In this document: positions 23,773 to 33,246 of the stretch, piece by piece
Layout of the letters: the number at the start of each line of letters is the position of its first letter
Position numbering within the stretch: the stretch's first letter is position 1
Assembly: GCA_002699585.1 (NCBI GenBank)
Contig: PABP01000014.1
Location: 124,001-188,000, forward strand
DNA length: 64,000 nt
Direction of reading: 5' to 3'
Source of the DNA: Anaerolineaceae bacterium
GTDB lineage: Bacteria > Chloroflexota > Anaerolineae > Aggregatilineales > Phototrophicaceae
Notes under the pieces: generated by a model
Database searches by the model: none
The model's input: the letters and a program-made list of their open reading frames with translations, nothing else
Told to the model about the DNA's origin: nothing
Position numbers and translations under genes: made by a program

Positions 23773-25440
23773 TCAGGCGCGGATCTCCACAACGACGCCT
23801 TCTTGCGCCCATTCATATAGCTGCTGCACGTTGACATCATGCAGCAAAATGCAGCCGTAGGTCACACGACGTCCCAAACTGTTTTCCCACAGCAGTTGAC
23901 CACCACCGCGCGTTGGGAAGCCATGAAAGCCATTGGTGAAGTCGCTGCCAGGGATGGGCTTGTATACGCCCATGAAGTTCGGCATGTATAAATCCCAGTT
24001 GCCAGCATACGCATTGGGCACATGCGACAAAATTTGATAGACCCCGGGCCAGGTCGGGCTGTCATTGATGCCCGTGCTGGTGGCCCAATCCCATTTGAGC
24101 TGGCCATTTTCATAGACGCGTGTGCGCTGCTCGCTAATGCTGACCACGATGCGCTTATTAGGCACAACGGGCAGTTCCAGGAAAATATCCGCGGGGGGAA
24201 TGATGATCTGCTGGCCAACGCTGACGCCTTCGATGCCGTTGTTGGCCTGCTGAATGTACAAATAGGGGATGCCATAGTCCCAGGCGATGCTGATGATGCT
24301 CTCGCCCGCCTGGACCGTATGCGTACGCGGCTGGTGTTCGACGGTCAGCACGGCGCTGCTTGGTCGACCACTGAGCATGGCCTGTTGAATGGCATTGACG
24401 CTGCCATCCATATCGAGCGTGCGCGAGGGGTCAAAGGCGGTGTTGGCCTGCGCTTCCAGATAGTCGTATAGGGGCGCATCCTGGAACGCCAACGATAGGC
24501 CGATGTCGCTGTTGGCATCTGGCGTAGCGATCAACCAGTTACCCCATGTTTCCGGCGGCAGCGACCAGTAGACCGAGTCTCCAGTCACGGCATCATATAC
24601 CTGAATATCCAGCGGGTTACGCAGCAGGCTGTTGGCGCGATCCACCAGAGCGCTGCTATCGGCCACGGCTGGGGCGACTTCGTTCATCGCCAGGACCAGT
24701 TCGCCACTGGTGAAGTCGCTATCGACCAGACGCTGCAATGTGGCAGCGATGTTCATCTGGCGGCCTGTCTGCGGCGGTGTCGCCACAGCCTGACCATCCT
24801 GCAACCGAACGCCAGCGTTCACTGGGGCGATATTCACCTGCTGGGCGATCTCATTCAATTTGCTTTCAGCAGCCGTCGCGTTGACATCAATCAATGGGGC
24901 GACCTGTACATCACGGAACATGGCCTGCATGGCATTGCCTGCCGAACGGCCCTGTGAATAAGCACGTTGGGCGGTCCCAGCGGCATCTAATGTGCCCCCC
25001 AATGAGGTCAAAGAAAGCTCCCAGGCGCGGTCGCCATCGCGTAGCGTCACGGTCTGGAATTCGTTTGCAAGCCGGGTCGTGGCCTGCTCAACGGTCAGGC
25101 CGCTGAGGGCGACATCGCCCACATGGACACCAGGCAAAATCCCGCGCATCAATCGCAGCCCCACAAACAGTCCGATCAGGGCCAGTGCGGTCACGAACAC
25201 GCCCGTCACAATCGCACCGATCAGGAAGATAGCCCGGCGGCGCGTCTTTTTGCGGCGATCATTTACCGGGGGCAGCGGGGCACGCTGTGGCATAGCGCCT
25301 TGGCGCTGAAGTGACTGCGTGTAGGGCGGCTGACCCTGCATTGGCGACGATCCGCGAGCTGGCTGCTGTGGACGCGACACCGGCTGGCGATGATTGGCCG
25401 CTGCCGGACGGCGCATGGCTTGTTGATTGCGTGCGTTCAT
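23773..25440 (-). CDS. L,D-transpeptidase (YkuD) with PG_binding_4 and LysM domains
   Basis: 555 residues. A cytoplasmic Gln/Pro-rich, basic N-terminus (1-70), one membrane helix (about 72-98), a VanW/YoaR-type PG_binding_4 region (about 105-280), a LysM domain (about 375-418) and a C-terminal YkuD domain (about 428-555). Catalytic Cys530 stands in TYGCILL with HGFPT upstream. YkuD enzymes form 3-3 cross-links in peptidoglycan or attach wall polymers. The canonical SHGCIR reads TYGCIL here, so Ser, His and Arg of the motif all differ while the Cys and Gly remain. Start by ATG; no adjacent partner. Confidence 0.9.
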   Translation of the reverse strand: MNARNQQAMRRPAAANHRQPVSRPQQPARGSSPMQGQPPYTQSLQRQGAMPQRAPLPPVNDRRKKTRRRAIFLIGAIVTGVFVTALALIGLFVGLRLMRGILPGVHVGDVALSGLTVEQATTRLANEFQTVTLRDGDRAWELSLTSLGGTLDAAGTAQRAYSQGRSAGNAMQAMFRDVQVAPLIDVNATAAESKLNEIAQQVNIAPVNAGVRLQDGQAVATPPQTGRQMNIAATLQRLVDSDFTSGELVLAMNEVAPAVADSSALVDRANSLLRNPLDIQVYDAVTGDSVYWSLPPETWGNWLIATPDANSDIGLSLAFQDAPLYDYLEAQANTAFDPSRTLDMDGSVNAIQQAMLSGRPSSAVLTVEHQPRTHTVQAGESIISIAWDYGIPYLYIQQANNGIEGVSVGQQIIIPPADIFLELPVVPNKRIVVSISEQRTRVYENGQLKWDWATSTGINDSPTWPGVYQILSHVPNAYAGNWDLYMPNFMGVYKPIPGSDFTNGFHGFPTRGGGQLLWENSLGRRVTYGCILLHDVNVQQLYEWAQEGVVVEIRA

Positions 25441-25596
25441 GGATACCTGTAAAGTGATCTACTTTGTTCTCACTATATATCAAAGACACTGATTGTGTGT
25501 AGCAAGTTCCAAACCAGCCTAAAATTATTGGCATGATGATATTTATTTACGCATGTTTAGACTTGTTCATGATAAAATGGTTTATTAATTGTAATG

Positions 25597-25619
25597 TAGG
25601 TCATTGGAAAATCGACCTA
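25597..25619 (+). promoter_or_regulatory. 5' hairpin before STAS-like gene C
   Basis: TAGGTC (25597-25602) and GACCTA (25614-25619) form a hairpin with an 11-base loop ending just before the AAAGGAC ribosome site. It could be an operator or a leader hairpin controlling translation. Confidence 0.35.
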
Positions 25620-25635
25620 TTAAAGGACTATCTAC

Positions 25636-26016
25636 ATGCCGATTGTGATGGAACGTATCGAGCGCGGGATTTATTGTGGCAACTGGATCGGAGACATTAT
25701 CACGGACGATCTGCTCCATGCCGCTGATGAAACAGAAGCTATGGCCCGGGCTGACCAGTTGGAATCGTATATCACGCTCATTGATGGCTCAAAAGTGGGA
25801 CGTATCCCCATCCATCTGAATACGTATCTGAAATCAATTCGATCTGGCATGGTTGTTTTGCTGGTGCTTAACGCCCCCCTAGCTGGCGAGCTGATGATAA
25901 AAATGGTCAATCGCCTGATGCCGTATCAGGTGGAACATTTCAAAGATCGAGAGCGTTGGTTAAAGCATGCCAGGAATTTAATTGACCCCATCCTGGCGTC
26001 AACACCCAATGCCTAG
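25636..26016 (+). CDS. STAS/SpoIIAA-like small protein, paralog C
   Basis: 126 residues. Same strand-helix order as A (10965) and B (21931) but more divergent: an opening strand pair (IERGIYCGNW), a helix rich in acidic residues, ITLIDGSKVGRIPIHL in the place of A's FEFDAGRRVPRSIL, strand VVLLVLNAP, a helix and an EHFKDRERWLKHARNLI ending. AAAGGAC precedes the ATG. No kinase or anti-sigma neighbour. The grouping with A and B is by eye and is weaker than the A-B match. Confidence 0.5.
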   Translation: MPIVMERIERGIYCGNWIGDIITDDLLHAADETEAMARADQLESYITLIDGSKVGRIPIHLNTYLKSIRSGMVVLLVLNAPLAGELMIKMVNRLMPYQVEHFKDRERWLKHARNLIDPILASTPNA

Positions 26017-26172
26017 AGATACTCAGTGGCTAGTGACCGCTTGGTGGCATCAAATTATATTCTAAACTGCTTTAAGAAGAAACTTACGTGGTAATACGAG
26101 TAGAAATTTACGCGCCGCAGAAGTTACAATCATAGTAACCCTTATGCGGCTCCCCAACCGCGCAGGTGACAG

Positions 26173-26206
26173 TGCGTCAGCGGCTGCCCTTATTTCGTCT
26201 GACGCA
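26173..26206. other. TGCGTCAG inverted repeat between convergent genes
   Basis: TGCGTCAG (26173-26180) and CTGACGCA (26199-26206) form an 8-base stem with an 18-base loop in the gap between the STAS-like gene and the SnoaL-like gene. No T tract; a weak terminator or transcript hairpin at best. Confidence 0.3.
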
Positions 26207-26238
26207 TTGTCTCCCCTGACCCTCTGTACGCATCCCCA

Positions 26239-26625
26239 TCAAAACATGGAATTATCGTGAACCATCTCATCCGGGATTTGCTGTAACACGTCCCAATGTT
26301 CGACGATTTTGCCGTCGGCATCTACGCGGAACATATCCATGCTGGCCCATTGGCTGTGACCCGGAAAATCCTGAAAAGTATGGACGACGACGAGGTCGCC
26401 TTCGGCAATCGCCCGCCGGAACTCCACGCGGGAATCGGGGTAGTCTTTAGCCATCTGATTAAAGTAGTCGATAAAACCCTGTTTACCTGTGGGCACACCC
26501 GGATTGTGCTGGATGTAGTCCTCACCAACATATAACTCGACAGCTTGCTGGGGTTTGCCCTGATTGAAGGCCATATCGTAAAAAGCCATGACGTTCTGCT
26601 TATTCTGTTCCAGACGGTCAGACAT
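26239..26625 (-). CDS. SnoaL-like/NTF2-fold protein
   Basis: 128 residues of the cone-shaped NTF2 fold: an N-terminal helix pair (ENKQNVMAFYDMAFNQGKPQ), YIQHNPGVPTG near 43-53, DSRVEFRRAIAEGDLVVVHTF near 67-85, and IVEHWDVLQQIP near 108. These are the usual signs of SnoaL-like polyketide cyclases or ester-hydrolase-like enzymes. Ligand and reaction unknown. AGGAG sits 6 bases before the ATG. Confidence 0.85.
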   Translation of the reverse strand: MSDRLEQNKQNVMAFYDMAFNQGKPQQAVELYVGEDYIQHNPGVPTGKQGFIDYFNQMAKDYPDSRVEFRRAIAEGDLVVVHTFQDFPGHSQWASMDMFRVDADGKIVEHWDVLQQIPDEMVHDNSMF

Positions 26626-26866
26626 AGGTACTCCTCATTTGGGATATGAACGTTTTCTTGGGATAAATCTGTTTGGGATATAGTGAAGCATAAGACTGTT
26701 ACAACAACGTAGGAATACAACCCATATGTGCCAAATGGTTCCCAGATGCGCTTGTGTAAGGACCATTAGCCCATGCCAGCACCCTTGTTTCGGGACCCTT
26801 TTCCCATCATCAAATTGAATTCGCCAACTAGAATGCAGGCAAGGAATAGTTTATTGGAGATATTCA

Positions 26867-28063
26867 GTGAAACGTTTTCTAGTGGTATTTACAACCCTTG
26901 TCAGTCTGCTGGTGATCGGTTTGTTATCGGCACAGGCGCAGGGTGAACAGCGCGTCTGGGCCTTCTACATGGGCTTCTGGGCGGGTGGCCAAAGTTGGGA
27001 GTGGCAGGCTGATGTTCTCACGGACTATCCCGCTATTGGCAATTACGACTCCCGCGATGGCGGCGTCGCTGGCACCCAGATCGACCAGGCTAAGAGCGCG
27101 GGTATCGACGGCTTCGTCGTAAGCTGGAACGGCGTTGGCGACCAGGGGACCTCTACCCCCATCCTGAACAACTTGCTCGACCGGGCAGCTGAACGCGGTT
27201 TCCAGGTAGGCGCGGCGATTGATGCCTTCACACCGGATTTTGTCAACAACCGCGACACACTCGTACAGTCGATTAGCTGGCTCGTCAATGATCGCGCTAA
27301 CCATCCTGGCTATCTGCGTTACCAGGGCAAGCCCGTCATTTTCTTCGCTTTCCAGGGCAACCTGGGCCTCTCCAACGCCGAGTGGCAGGACATCCGCAAC
27401 AGCATTGACCCGGATCGCAATACGTACTGGATCGCGGAAGGGCTGAACGGCTGCTGTCTTTATGGCGGCGCGATGGATGGCATGTATGCCTTCAACCTGG
27501 CCTGGGCCAACGGCCGCAGCGGCACATACGCGACCCAGCGCAGCCGCGTCCTGAACGCAGGCGGCAGCATCTATATCCCGACAGTACATCCCGGTTGGGA
27601 TGAAGCGCTGATCGCAGCCCGCGATGGTCGCCCCAACCCGACATCGCCGCGTGGGCGTCAGGATGGGCAGTTCCTGGCCAACAGCTTCAGAGGCGCGACG
27701 GCTTCCGGTGCGGACATCATCCTGATTGGCACCTGGAATGAATATATGGAAAACTCGCATATTGAACCGAGCCAGCAGTACGGCAACCAGGCACTCGATA
27801 CCCTCAGCACAGTGATCTCAGAGTGGCGCAGTGGGGCCTCAGCAGCACCGGCGGAAGCCGCACCTCAGATCGAAGGACCTGCGGTACAGGCCAATTCCCG
27901 ACTCAATGTGCGTTATGGTCCTGGCACCGACTACGACATCATGGGCGCGATTGCACCCGGTCGCTGGTACGCGATGCTGCGTGAGGAAAATGGCTGGTAC
28001 GTCATCGACTATAACGGCCAGGAAGGTTACGTTTCCGGCGATTACGTCCAGGTACAGCAATAG
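26867..28063 (+). CDS. Secreted GH99/GH71-like glycosidase with C-terminal SH3b domain
   Basis: 398 residues. Signal peptide about 1-24. The body (30-320) is a GH99-like TIM barrel: VWAFYMGFW, SAGIDGFVVSWNG near 77-89 and the closing GTWNEYMENSHIEPS with candidate catalytic Glu292 and Glu300. GH99 relatives cut alpha-mannosides inside glycans; GH71 members cut alpha-1,3-glucan. The last 60 residues are a bacterial SH3 domain (NSRLNVRYGPGTDYDIMG... GWYVIDYNGQEGYVSGDYV), a wall-binding module. Start is GTG with GGAG 10 bases before it. A bidirectional terminator follows. Confidence 0.82.
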   Translation: MKRFLVVFTTLVSLLVIGLLSAQAQGEQRVWAFYMGFWAGGQSWEWQADVLTDYPAIGNYDSRDGGVAGTQIDQAKSAGIDGFVVSWNGVGDQGTSTPILNNLLDRAAERGFQVGAAIDAFTPDFVNNRDTLVQSISWLVNDRANHPGYLRYQGKPVIFFAFQGNLGLSNAEWQDIRNSIDPDRNTYWIAEGLNGCCLYGGAMDGMYAFNLAWANGRSGTYATQRSRVLNAGGSIYIPTVHPGWDEALIAARDGRPNPTSPRGRQDGQFLANSFRGATASGADIILIGTWNEYMENSHIEPSQQYGNQALDTLSTVISEWRSGASAAPAEAAPQIEGPAVQANSRLNVRYGPGTDYDIMGAIAPGRWYAMLREENGWYVIDYNGQEGYVSGDYVQVQQ

Positions 28064-28083
28064 CCCCAACAAAAATGCACCAG

Positions 28084-28113
28084 AAAAGCCGCTTTTTGAA
28101 GGCGGCTTTTTTT
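28084..28113. terminator. Bidirectional Rho-independent terminator
   Basis: AAAAGCCGC...GCGGCTTTTTTT hairpin between the convergent GH99-like and FBPase genes. Confidence 0.85.
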
Positions 28114-28136
28114 GTCTGCATGCTTGTCTACCCGTG

Positions 28137-29234
28137 CTAGCCTTCTGACGATCCGTTGGTCTGCGCTTGTTCCAGATCGAGGATGCGGTTGCGATAAGGT
28201 AAATACGAGGCGATCCATTCCTGATCATGCTCCTGAATGAAGGCCTCTGCTTTTTCCACAAGGTCACGGTTGCCAATGAAGATCGGCACACGTTGATGCA
28301 AGCCATGTGGGCGCACTTCTAAAATATCGCCGATGCCATCACTGGCATAGCCCCCGGCCTGTTCTGCCATAAAAGCCAGCGCCTGCGCTTCGTACATCAG
28401 CCGGATTTTGCCATAGGGTTTGTCAGCATCACGCAGGTCGCCCGGATAGGCGAAGACGCCGCCTGTTAGTAGGTTGCGATGGAAATCCGCCACCAGCGAG
28501 CCAATATAGCGATGCCCCAGCGGCTTACCTCGGCCATCGTCTTGCTGTTGCAACCACTTGACATACTCTTTGAAGCCCGGTGTCCAATAACGCTCGTAAC
28601 CATGATTGACCGTGTAATAACGTGCGGTCGGAGGAACGGTAATATTGGGGTGGCTGAGGATGAACTCGCCCACGCCCATATCGAGCGTGAAGCCGTGGAC
28701 GCCGTGCCCCGCCGTGTAGACCATCATCGTGCTGCTGCCGTAAATAACGTACCCGGCAGCCACCAGCCGCTTACCGCGCTGGAGCACATCTTCAATCGTA
28801 CCTCGGTCGCCGCGCGTGAATTTGCGGTGGATACTGAAGATCGTACCAATCGACACGTTCACGTCGATGTTCGAGGAGCCATCCAGCGGATCGTATAGCA
28901 GGACGTAATTGCCTGTGTCGTAATGCATGGGGATGTCGATCAGCTCATCGTGCTCTTCACTGACCAGCGCGGCACAGCGCCCAGTATGGTCATTCATCTG
29001 GAAAATGACGCTGTCGGCGTACATATCTAGCTTCTGCTGACGGTCCCCGGTGGCGTTTTCGCTCTCGGTTGCACCCAGCATACTGGTCAATCCGGCGCGG
29101 TTGGTTTCCCTGGAAATTAACTTCGCTGCCAGGGCCATATCCTGCAAGATGGCCGTAAACACGCCCGTCGCATTGGGATGATGGGCCTGCTGCTCCTGGA
29201 TATGGCGTTCAATGGTGATCAACTTCTGGGTCAT
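28137..29234 (-). CDS. fbp: Fructose-1,6-bisphosphatase, class I
   Basis: 365 residues. Hydrolyses fructose-1,6-bisphosphate in gluconeogenesis or the Calvin cycle. The metal-binding [11 protein letters not shown] (Asp115, Asp118) and VSEEHDE (Glu93-94 region) are class I marks, as is the AMP-region N-terminus. It is slightly longer at the C-terminus than most bacterial enzymes because of a charged tail after LEQAQTN. A GTG at 29246 is also in frame; ATG at 29234 follows GGGGGAC and is chosen. Confidence 0.94.
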   Translation of the reverse strand: MTQKLITIERHIQEQQAHHPNATGVFTAILQDMALAAKLISRETNRAGLTSMLGATESENATGDRQQKLDMYADSVIFQMNDHTGRCAALVSEEHDELIDIPMHYDTGNYVLLYDPLDGSSNIDVNVSIGTIFSIHRKFTRGDRGTIEDVLQRGKRLVAAGYVIYGSSTMMVYTAGHGVHGFTLDMGVGEFILSHPNITVPPTARYYTVNHGYERYWTPGFKEYVKWLQQQDDGRGKPLGHRYIGSLVADFHRNLLTGGVFAYPGDLRDADKPYGKIRLMYEAQALAFMAEQAGGYASDGIGDILEVRPHGLHQRVPIFIGNRDLVEKAEAFIQEHDQEWIASYLPYRNRILDLEQAQTNGSSEG

Positions 29235-29335
29235 ATCGTCCCCCACAAATAAAAAATGAATTTAAGTACGTCATCCGATGTGCTTACTCTAAGTGTAGTG
29301 CCTTGCAGTGACATTTCAAAATGGGCTGAGTGACC

Positions 29336-30412
29336 TCAATAGCGCAGATCAACCCAAAGTGGATGATGATCGCTCTGGCCGGATGTCGGCCAGACTTCGG
29401 CCTGTGTCGCCTGCATGTCCCCGCGATAGAAGACGTAATCCAGCCGTAAAAATGGAAAAACCGGGATCATGCGCTGTGGCAGGGGCACAACGTTTAACAT
29501 GCCTGGGAAGCCACCAGCGGCATCGGGGAAGGTCCAGCCCATGCCCCAGCCGACCGCCCGATAAGCGTCGGTGTATTCGGCGGTGATGGCCGCATAGTCG
29601 TCGCTGAGGTCGGGCATATTAAAATCGCCCATCAAGATGACTGGTCCGTCCTCATCACGGGCACGATCCAGCAGATCGGCAATTTCAAGTCCACGATAGC
29701 GCGGGTCGAAGAAGCTGCCCGCCATACCGGGGTGTGAGGGATGCGCGTTGTAAAGGGTAATCGGCCCATTGGGGCCATCGATGACGGCGCGCATGAAGCC
29801 CAGGGGATTGGGCACAAAGTTACTTTGCCAGAAGGTTTCTTCCAGAATGGGATAGCGGCTCATCAGCCCCATGCCCTGCGTTGCCGAATAAGTAGCATAA
29901 AAGGCACGGTAAGGGTAAGCATCGGCGAACATGTCCGGGAAGGTATCGCGCCCAACCATGCTGATTTCCTGCATGGCGACGATGTCGGCATCGATATCGG
30001 TGATGATGGCTTCCGTCAGGTGGAAATTGGCCTGCTGGGCTAGCACGTTGAAGGTCAATACCCGGACGGGTTCGCCCTGGGCCAATGTCGGCGGCTCACG
30101 CGGGATGAACTGCGGCCCGTAGGTGAAAGCGAAGGCCGCCACCGCTGGGACCAGCATCGCACTCAGCCGCCACTGACGAAAAATCAGGCAGAGAGGCAGC
30201 AGGATCAACGCAGGCATCCATAGCAGATGGGCAAACGTATCAAAGAAAGCCACTATCTTCACCTGCTCGCCAACCAGGAAGCGCAGCAGCAATTGTCCAA
30301 TCACACTCAGGGCATAGGCACCGATCATGGCCTTGAAAAAATAAGCCAGTACGCCCAGCAGCAGTCGTCCTGGGCCGGGTTGTCGTAGGGATTTCGTGGT
30401 ATCCGTCGTCAT
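29336..30412 (-). CDS. Membrane-anchored endonuclease/exonuclease/phosphatase family protein
   Basis: 358 residues. About three hydrophobic helices at the N-terminus (20-110) then an EEP domain: RVLTFNVLAQ near residue 117, AMQEIS (metal Glu), MGDFNMPD near 265 and SDHHPLWVD near the end carry the metal and His/Asp catalytic residues. Such membrane proteins act as phosphodiesterases or secreted nucleases; substrate unknown. The domain would face outward if the helices orient by the positive-inside rule. It lies 8 bases behind the GNAT gene, so they may be cotranscribed. Confidence 0.83.
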   Translation of the reverse strand: MTTDTTKSLRQPGPGRLLLGVLAYFFKAMIGAYALSVIGQLLLRFLVGEQVKIVAFFDTFAHLLWMPALILLPLCLIFRQWRLSAMLVPAVAAFAFTYGPQFIPREPPTLAQGEPVRVLTFNVLAQQANFHLTEAIITDIDADIVAMQEISMVGRDTFPDMFADAYPYRAFYATYSATQGMGLMSRYPILEETFWQSNFVPNPLGFMRAVIDGPNGPITLYNAHPSHPGMAGSFFDPRYRGLEIADLLDRARDEDGPVILMGDFNMPDLSDDYAAITAEYTDAYRAVGWGMGWTFPDAAGGFPGMLNVVPLPQRMIPVFPFLRLDYVFYRGDMQATQAEVWPTSGQSDHHPLWVDLRY

Positions 30413-30420
30413 TCAGCCTC

Positions 30421-30981
30421 TTATAGAGCAGCGTACTCATCTTCCAGGATGCTATATTGCTTGAGGTTAATCCATTGGCCATTCTCAAAAAAGCGATGCC
30501 GCCACAGCCCTTCGTATGTGAAGCCGCATTTTTCCAGCACCGCTGCCGACCCCTTATTGCCTTCATTACAATCGGCTTCCAGGCGATGCAGATTCAATTC
30601 TTTGAAGCAAAATGCCATCATGGCGCGAGTGGCTTCGCTGGCGTAGCCCTGCCGCCAATAGGCCGCTTGCAAATCATAGCCGATTTCCGCGCGGCGGTGC
30701 TTTTCATCCCAGCGATGGAAGCCACAGGTACCGATCATGGTACCGTCAGTGCGCAGCGTGATCGCCCAACGAAGGGCCTGTTTTTCGTCAAACATGCCCA
30801 TCAGCCAATGCAGAAAACTACGGGCGCTCTCAATATCTGTGACAGGCGGGTTCGGGTCGAGGTGCTCCAGCACACGCGGGTCGCCAAATTCCGCCAGGAT
30901 GGCTGGTGCATCCTCTTCAGTCATACGTCGCAGGATCAAGCGCTCAGTTTCAACAATCGGAAAGCTGGAATAATCAAACAT
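30421..30981 (-). CDS. GNAT family N-acetyltransferase (RimJ/RimL type)
   Basis: 186 residues. Seen: opening strand IVETERLILRRMTEEDAP, acetyl-CoA loop YWRQGYASEATRAMMAF near 105, and the CNEGNKGSAAVLEKCGF segment that ends the family fold. Transfers acetyl to an amine; target unknown. The frame extends to 31071, but those 30 residues are unlike the family. It sits 8 bases before the EEP gene; both share a strand and likely a transcript. Confidence 0.87.
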   Translation of the reverse strand: MFDYSSFPIVETERLILRRMTEEDAPAILAEFGDPRVLEHLDPNPPVTDIESARSFLHWLMGMFDEKQALRWAITLRTDGTMIGTCGFHRWDEKHRRAEIGYDLQAAYWRQGYASEATRAMMAFCFKELNLHRLEADCNEGNKGSAAVLEKCGFTYEGLWRHRFFENGQWINLKQYSILEDEYAAL

Positions 30982-31122
30982 GGTTGGCAGATCTCTCTCA
31001 TTGGGGGAATAAGCAAGCTGAAACAGCATTGTCATACAGCGACATTGATATAAATGGAGTGTTCCTCGCAAGCACCCTCACAGTGTACAATCGAAAACTT
31101 ATCCAGCAAACATGAGGATGTT

Positions 31123-31839
31123 ATGCAACTCTATCTCATTCGTCATGCTCAATCGTATAATAACGCCTTAGAAGATTCGCGTAATCGCGTCCAGGACCCG
31201 GACCTTAGCGATATTGGCTTTGAACAGGCCCGCTTGCTAGGGGAATACCTCAAAGATGCGGTCGATATGGGGCAGGAGCGTCCCATTCGCTATAAGCCGA
31301 TGACGTTTACCCATCTCTACGTCAGCCCGATGAAACGCACCTTGCAAACCGCCCAACCGATTGCCGAAGCGCTCGGCATGACGCCCCATATCTGGACGGA
31401 CATCCATGAAATTGGCGGTATCTTCCTGGCAGATGATGAGGGGAATACGACTGGCTTTGGCGGTCTGACTCGCACGGAAATCGCCACCACGTTTAAGGGC
31501 TATGTCATTCCAGAACACGTCACAGACAAGGGCTGGTGGAAACCCGACGATGGTCAAGAAACGCCTGCCAACTTCCTGTCACGCGCCATTCGTGTTGCCC
31601 TGGACCTGCGCTCACGGGCTAGTACAGACGATGTGATCTGTCTGGTTTCTCATGCGGCGTTTTTGGATGCGCTGGTAAAGGCCCTGCTAAATCAGGCGCC
31701 CACCCATCCTGACGATCTGTTTTATCTACATTTCAACACGGGCATCACACGGTTTGACTTCCTGAACCCATATGGCCGCCTACGTATGACCTATTTCAAC
31801 CGCACGACGCACCTGCCCGCAACCATGCAAACATCATAA
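31123..31839 (+). CDS. Histidine phosphatase family protein
   Basis: 238 residues, phosphoglycerate-mutase fold. N-terminal RHAQSYNN (nucleophilic His, residues about 7-14) with the family Arg, a second His in SHAAFLDALV near 180 and the Tyr-Pro rich middle insert FTHLYVSPMKRTLQTAQPIAEAL. Such enzymes remove phosphate from small molecules or proteins; substrate unknown. The frame opens at 31054, but GAGGATG precedes the ATG at 31123 and the family begins there. Confidence 0.88.
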   Translation: MQLYLIRHAQSYNNALEDSRNRVQDPDLSDIGFEQARLLGEYLKDAVDMGQERPIRYKPMTFTHLYVSPMKRTLQTAQPIAEALGMTPHIWTDIHEIGGIFLADDEGNTTGFGGLTRTEIATTFKGYVIPEHVTDKGWWKPDDGQETPANFLSRAIRVALDLRSRASTDDVICLVSHAAFLDALVKALLNQAPTHPDDLFYLHFNTGITRFDFLNPYGRLRMTYFNRTTHLPATMQTS

Positions 31840-32076
31840 GGCATGCAGGTATTAGCGTCAGCCAAGCGTTGATTGGCCATCACTTGCGTCCAGCATAAAG
31901 CGGTTGTACGCTGATGTGAGACGTACACACCCAGGGCTATACGTGCAGTCTGTAACGGAACGATTGGGTGGTTAGGTGCGTCTATAGTGATAGAACATCA
32001 ACAGCCGCTTGTCGGCTTGTTCTAAAGAAATTGTGGGCCCATTTGTGGCCCGGACGGTGTTCAACGAGGTAAAAGC

Positions 32077-33246
32077 ATGTCATTTTTTGGGCGTAATCGG
32101 ACGGTACTGCGCAGCGTACTGTTCTTCATCGTACTGGGGACGCTACCATTCTATATTTTGCTGATGGCTGCCTGGGCACTCGCCCCGGACCCCAGTGCTG
32201 TACCGGAAACCATCGCAACAGAGAACCCGAACGCGACGTTCACCCCGCTGGGCGGTGATATTACGGTCACGGTGACGGCGACCATGACACCGACAAGCAA
32301 CGCAACCTCAACGCCTCTATCTAACCTGGACCCAACGCCCTGGCAGTACATTCCACCCTCATTCCCGACCTACACGCCCTTCGTCTTCCCGACGGATACG
32401 CCTGCGCCTACCCTGACCAGCGGCCCTGGTGACAGCGATGGTGACGGCCTGACCGATGATGTTGATCAGTGTCCGAACGAGTGGGGCACGGTCAATGGCT
32501 GTCATGACGACGATGCGGATGGTATTCCTGACCACAGCGATCAGTGTCCATCAGCAGCTGGACCAGCTAGCAACAATGGCTGCCCGCAGCAGACCGATAG
32601 TGACGGTGATGGCGTGCCGGATAGCAGCGATCAATGCCCCAACCAGGCCGGTAGTGCCGCCATGAACGGCTGCCCGGATAGCGATGGTGACGGTGTGCCT
32701 GATAATCAAGATGCTTGTCCGTCGACGGCTGGTCCGGCCAGCAATGGCGGTTGCCCAACCCAGAACGATAGTGATGGCGATGGTGTGCCCGATAGCAGCG
32801 ATCAGTGCCCCAACCAATCTGGCCCGGCCAATAATAATGGCTGCCCGGTCGAAGCCGACAGCGATGGCGATGGTGTGCCCAATTCGATTGACCAATGCCC
32901 GAATCAGGCTGGTCCTGCTAGCAATAATGGCTGCCCGGAAGGCGAAACCGACAGTGACGGTGATGGCATCCCGGACAGCAGCGACCAATGCCCGAACGAG
33001 TTCGGCATCCCGTTGCTAAATGGCTGCCCGGAGGTCGGTGATACTGATGAAGATGGTGTCCCCGACGACATCGACGAGTGCCCGCTACAGGCAGGCCCCG
33101 GTAGCAATGACGGTTGCCCGGTCGTCGATAGCAGCAGTGAAAGTAGTTCCGATACGGACGCAAGCGAAGGGGATACCAGCGGCGAAACAGGTGGTGATAC
33201 GTCCAGCCAAGCTGGTAGTGAGACCAGCAACGACAGTGGCGGCTAA
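32077..33246 (+). CDS. Membrane-anchored thrombospondin type 3 repeat protein
   Basis: 389 residues. One membrane helix (about 12-36), a Thr/Pro-rich stalk (45-115), then eight calcium-binding thrombospondin type 3 repeats (about 120-350), each of the form [16 protein letters not shown]...NGC, with two cysteines per repeat, and an acidic Ser/Glu/Asp tail. The repeats are the same motif used by OmpA-like and adhesin proteins for calcium-stiffened extensions. The C-terminus lacks a sorting signal or OmpA domain. Calcium-stabilised surface stalk is the likely role. AGGTAAAAGC lies before the ATG. Confidence 0.88.
   Translation: MSFFGRNRTVLRSVLFFIVLGTLPFYILLMAAWALAPDPSAVPETIATENPNATFTPLGGDITVTVTATMTPTSNATSTPLSNLDPTPWQYIPPSFPTYTPFVFPTDTPAPTLTSGPGDSDGDGLTDDVDQCPNEWGTVNGCHDDDADGIPDHSDQCPSAAGPASNNGCPQQTDSDGDGVPDSSDQCPNQAGSAAMNGCPDSDGDGVPDNQDACPSTAGPASNGGCPTQNDSDGDGVPDSSDQCPNQSGPANNNGCPVEADSDGDGVPNSIDQCPNQAGPASNNGCPEGETDSDGDGIPDSSDQCPNEFGIPLLNGCPEVGDTDEDGVPDDIDECPLQAGPGSNDGCPVVDSSSESSSDTDASEGDTSGETGGDTSSQAGSETSNDSGG
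32434..33118 (+). repeat. Eight tandem thrombospondin type 3 repeats (coding)
   Basis: Eight imperfect units of about 24-30 codons within the preceding gene, each with alternating Asp at positions DxDxDGxxD and a closing CP...NGC. At DNA level the GATAGTGATGGCGATGGTGT-like core recurs, so recombination could change copy number. Confidence 0.8.

Noticed and set aside
32434-33118. CRISPR or rearranged repeats in the thrombospondin region
   Set aside because: Repeats are coding, vary in sequence and keep a single open frame.
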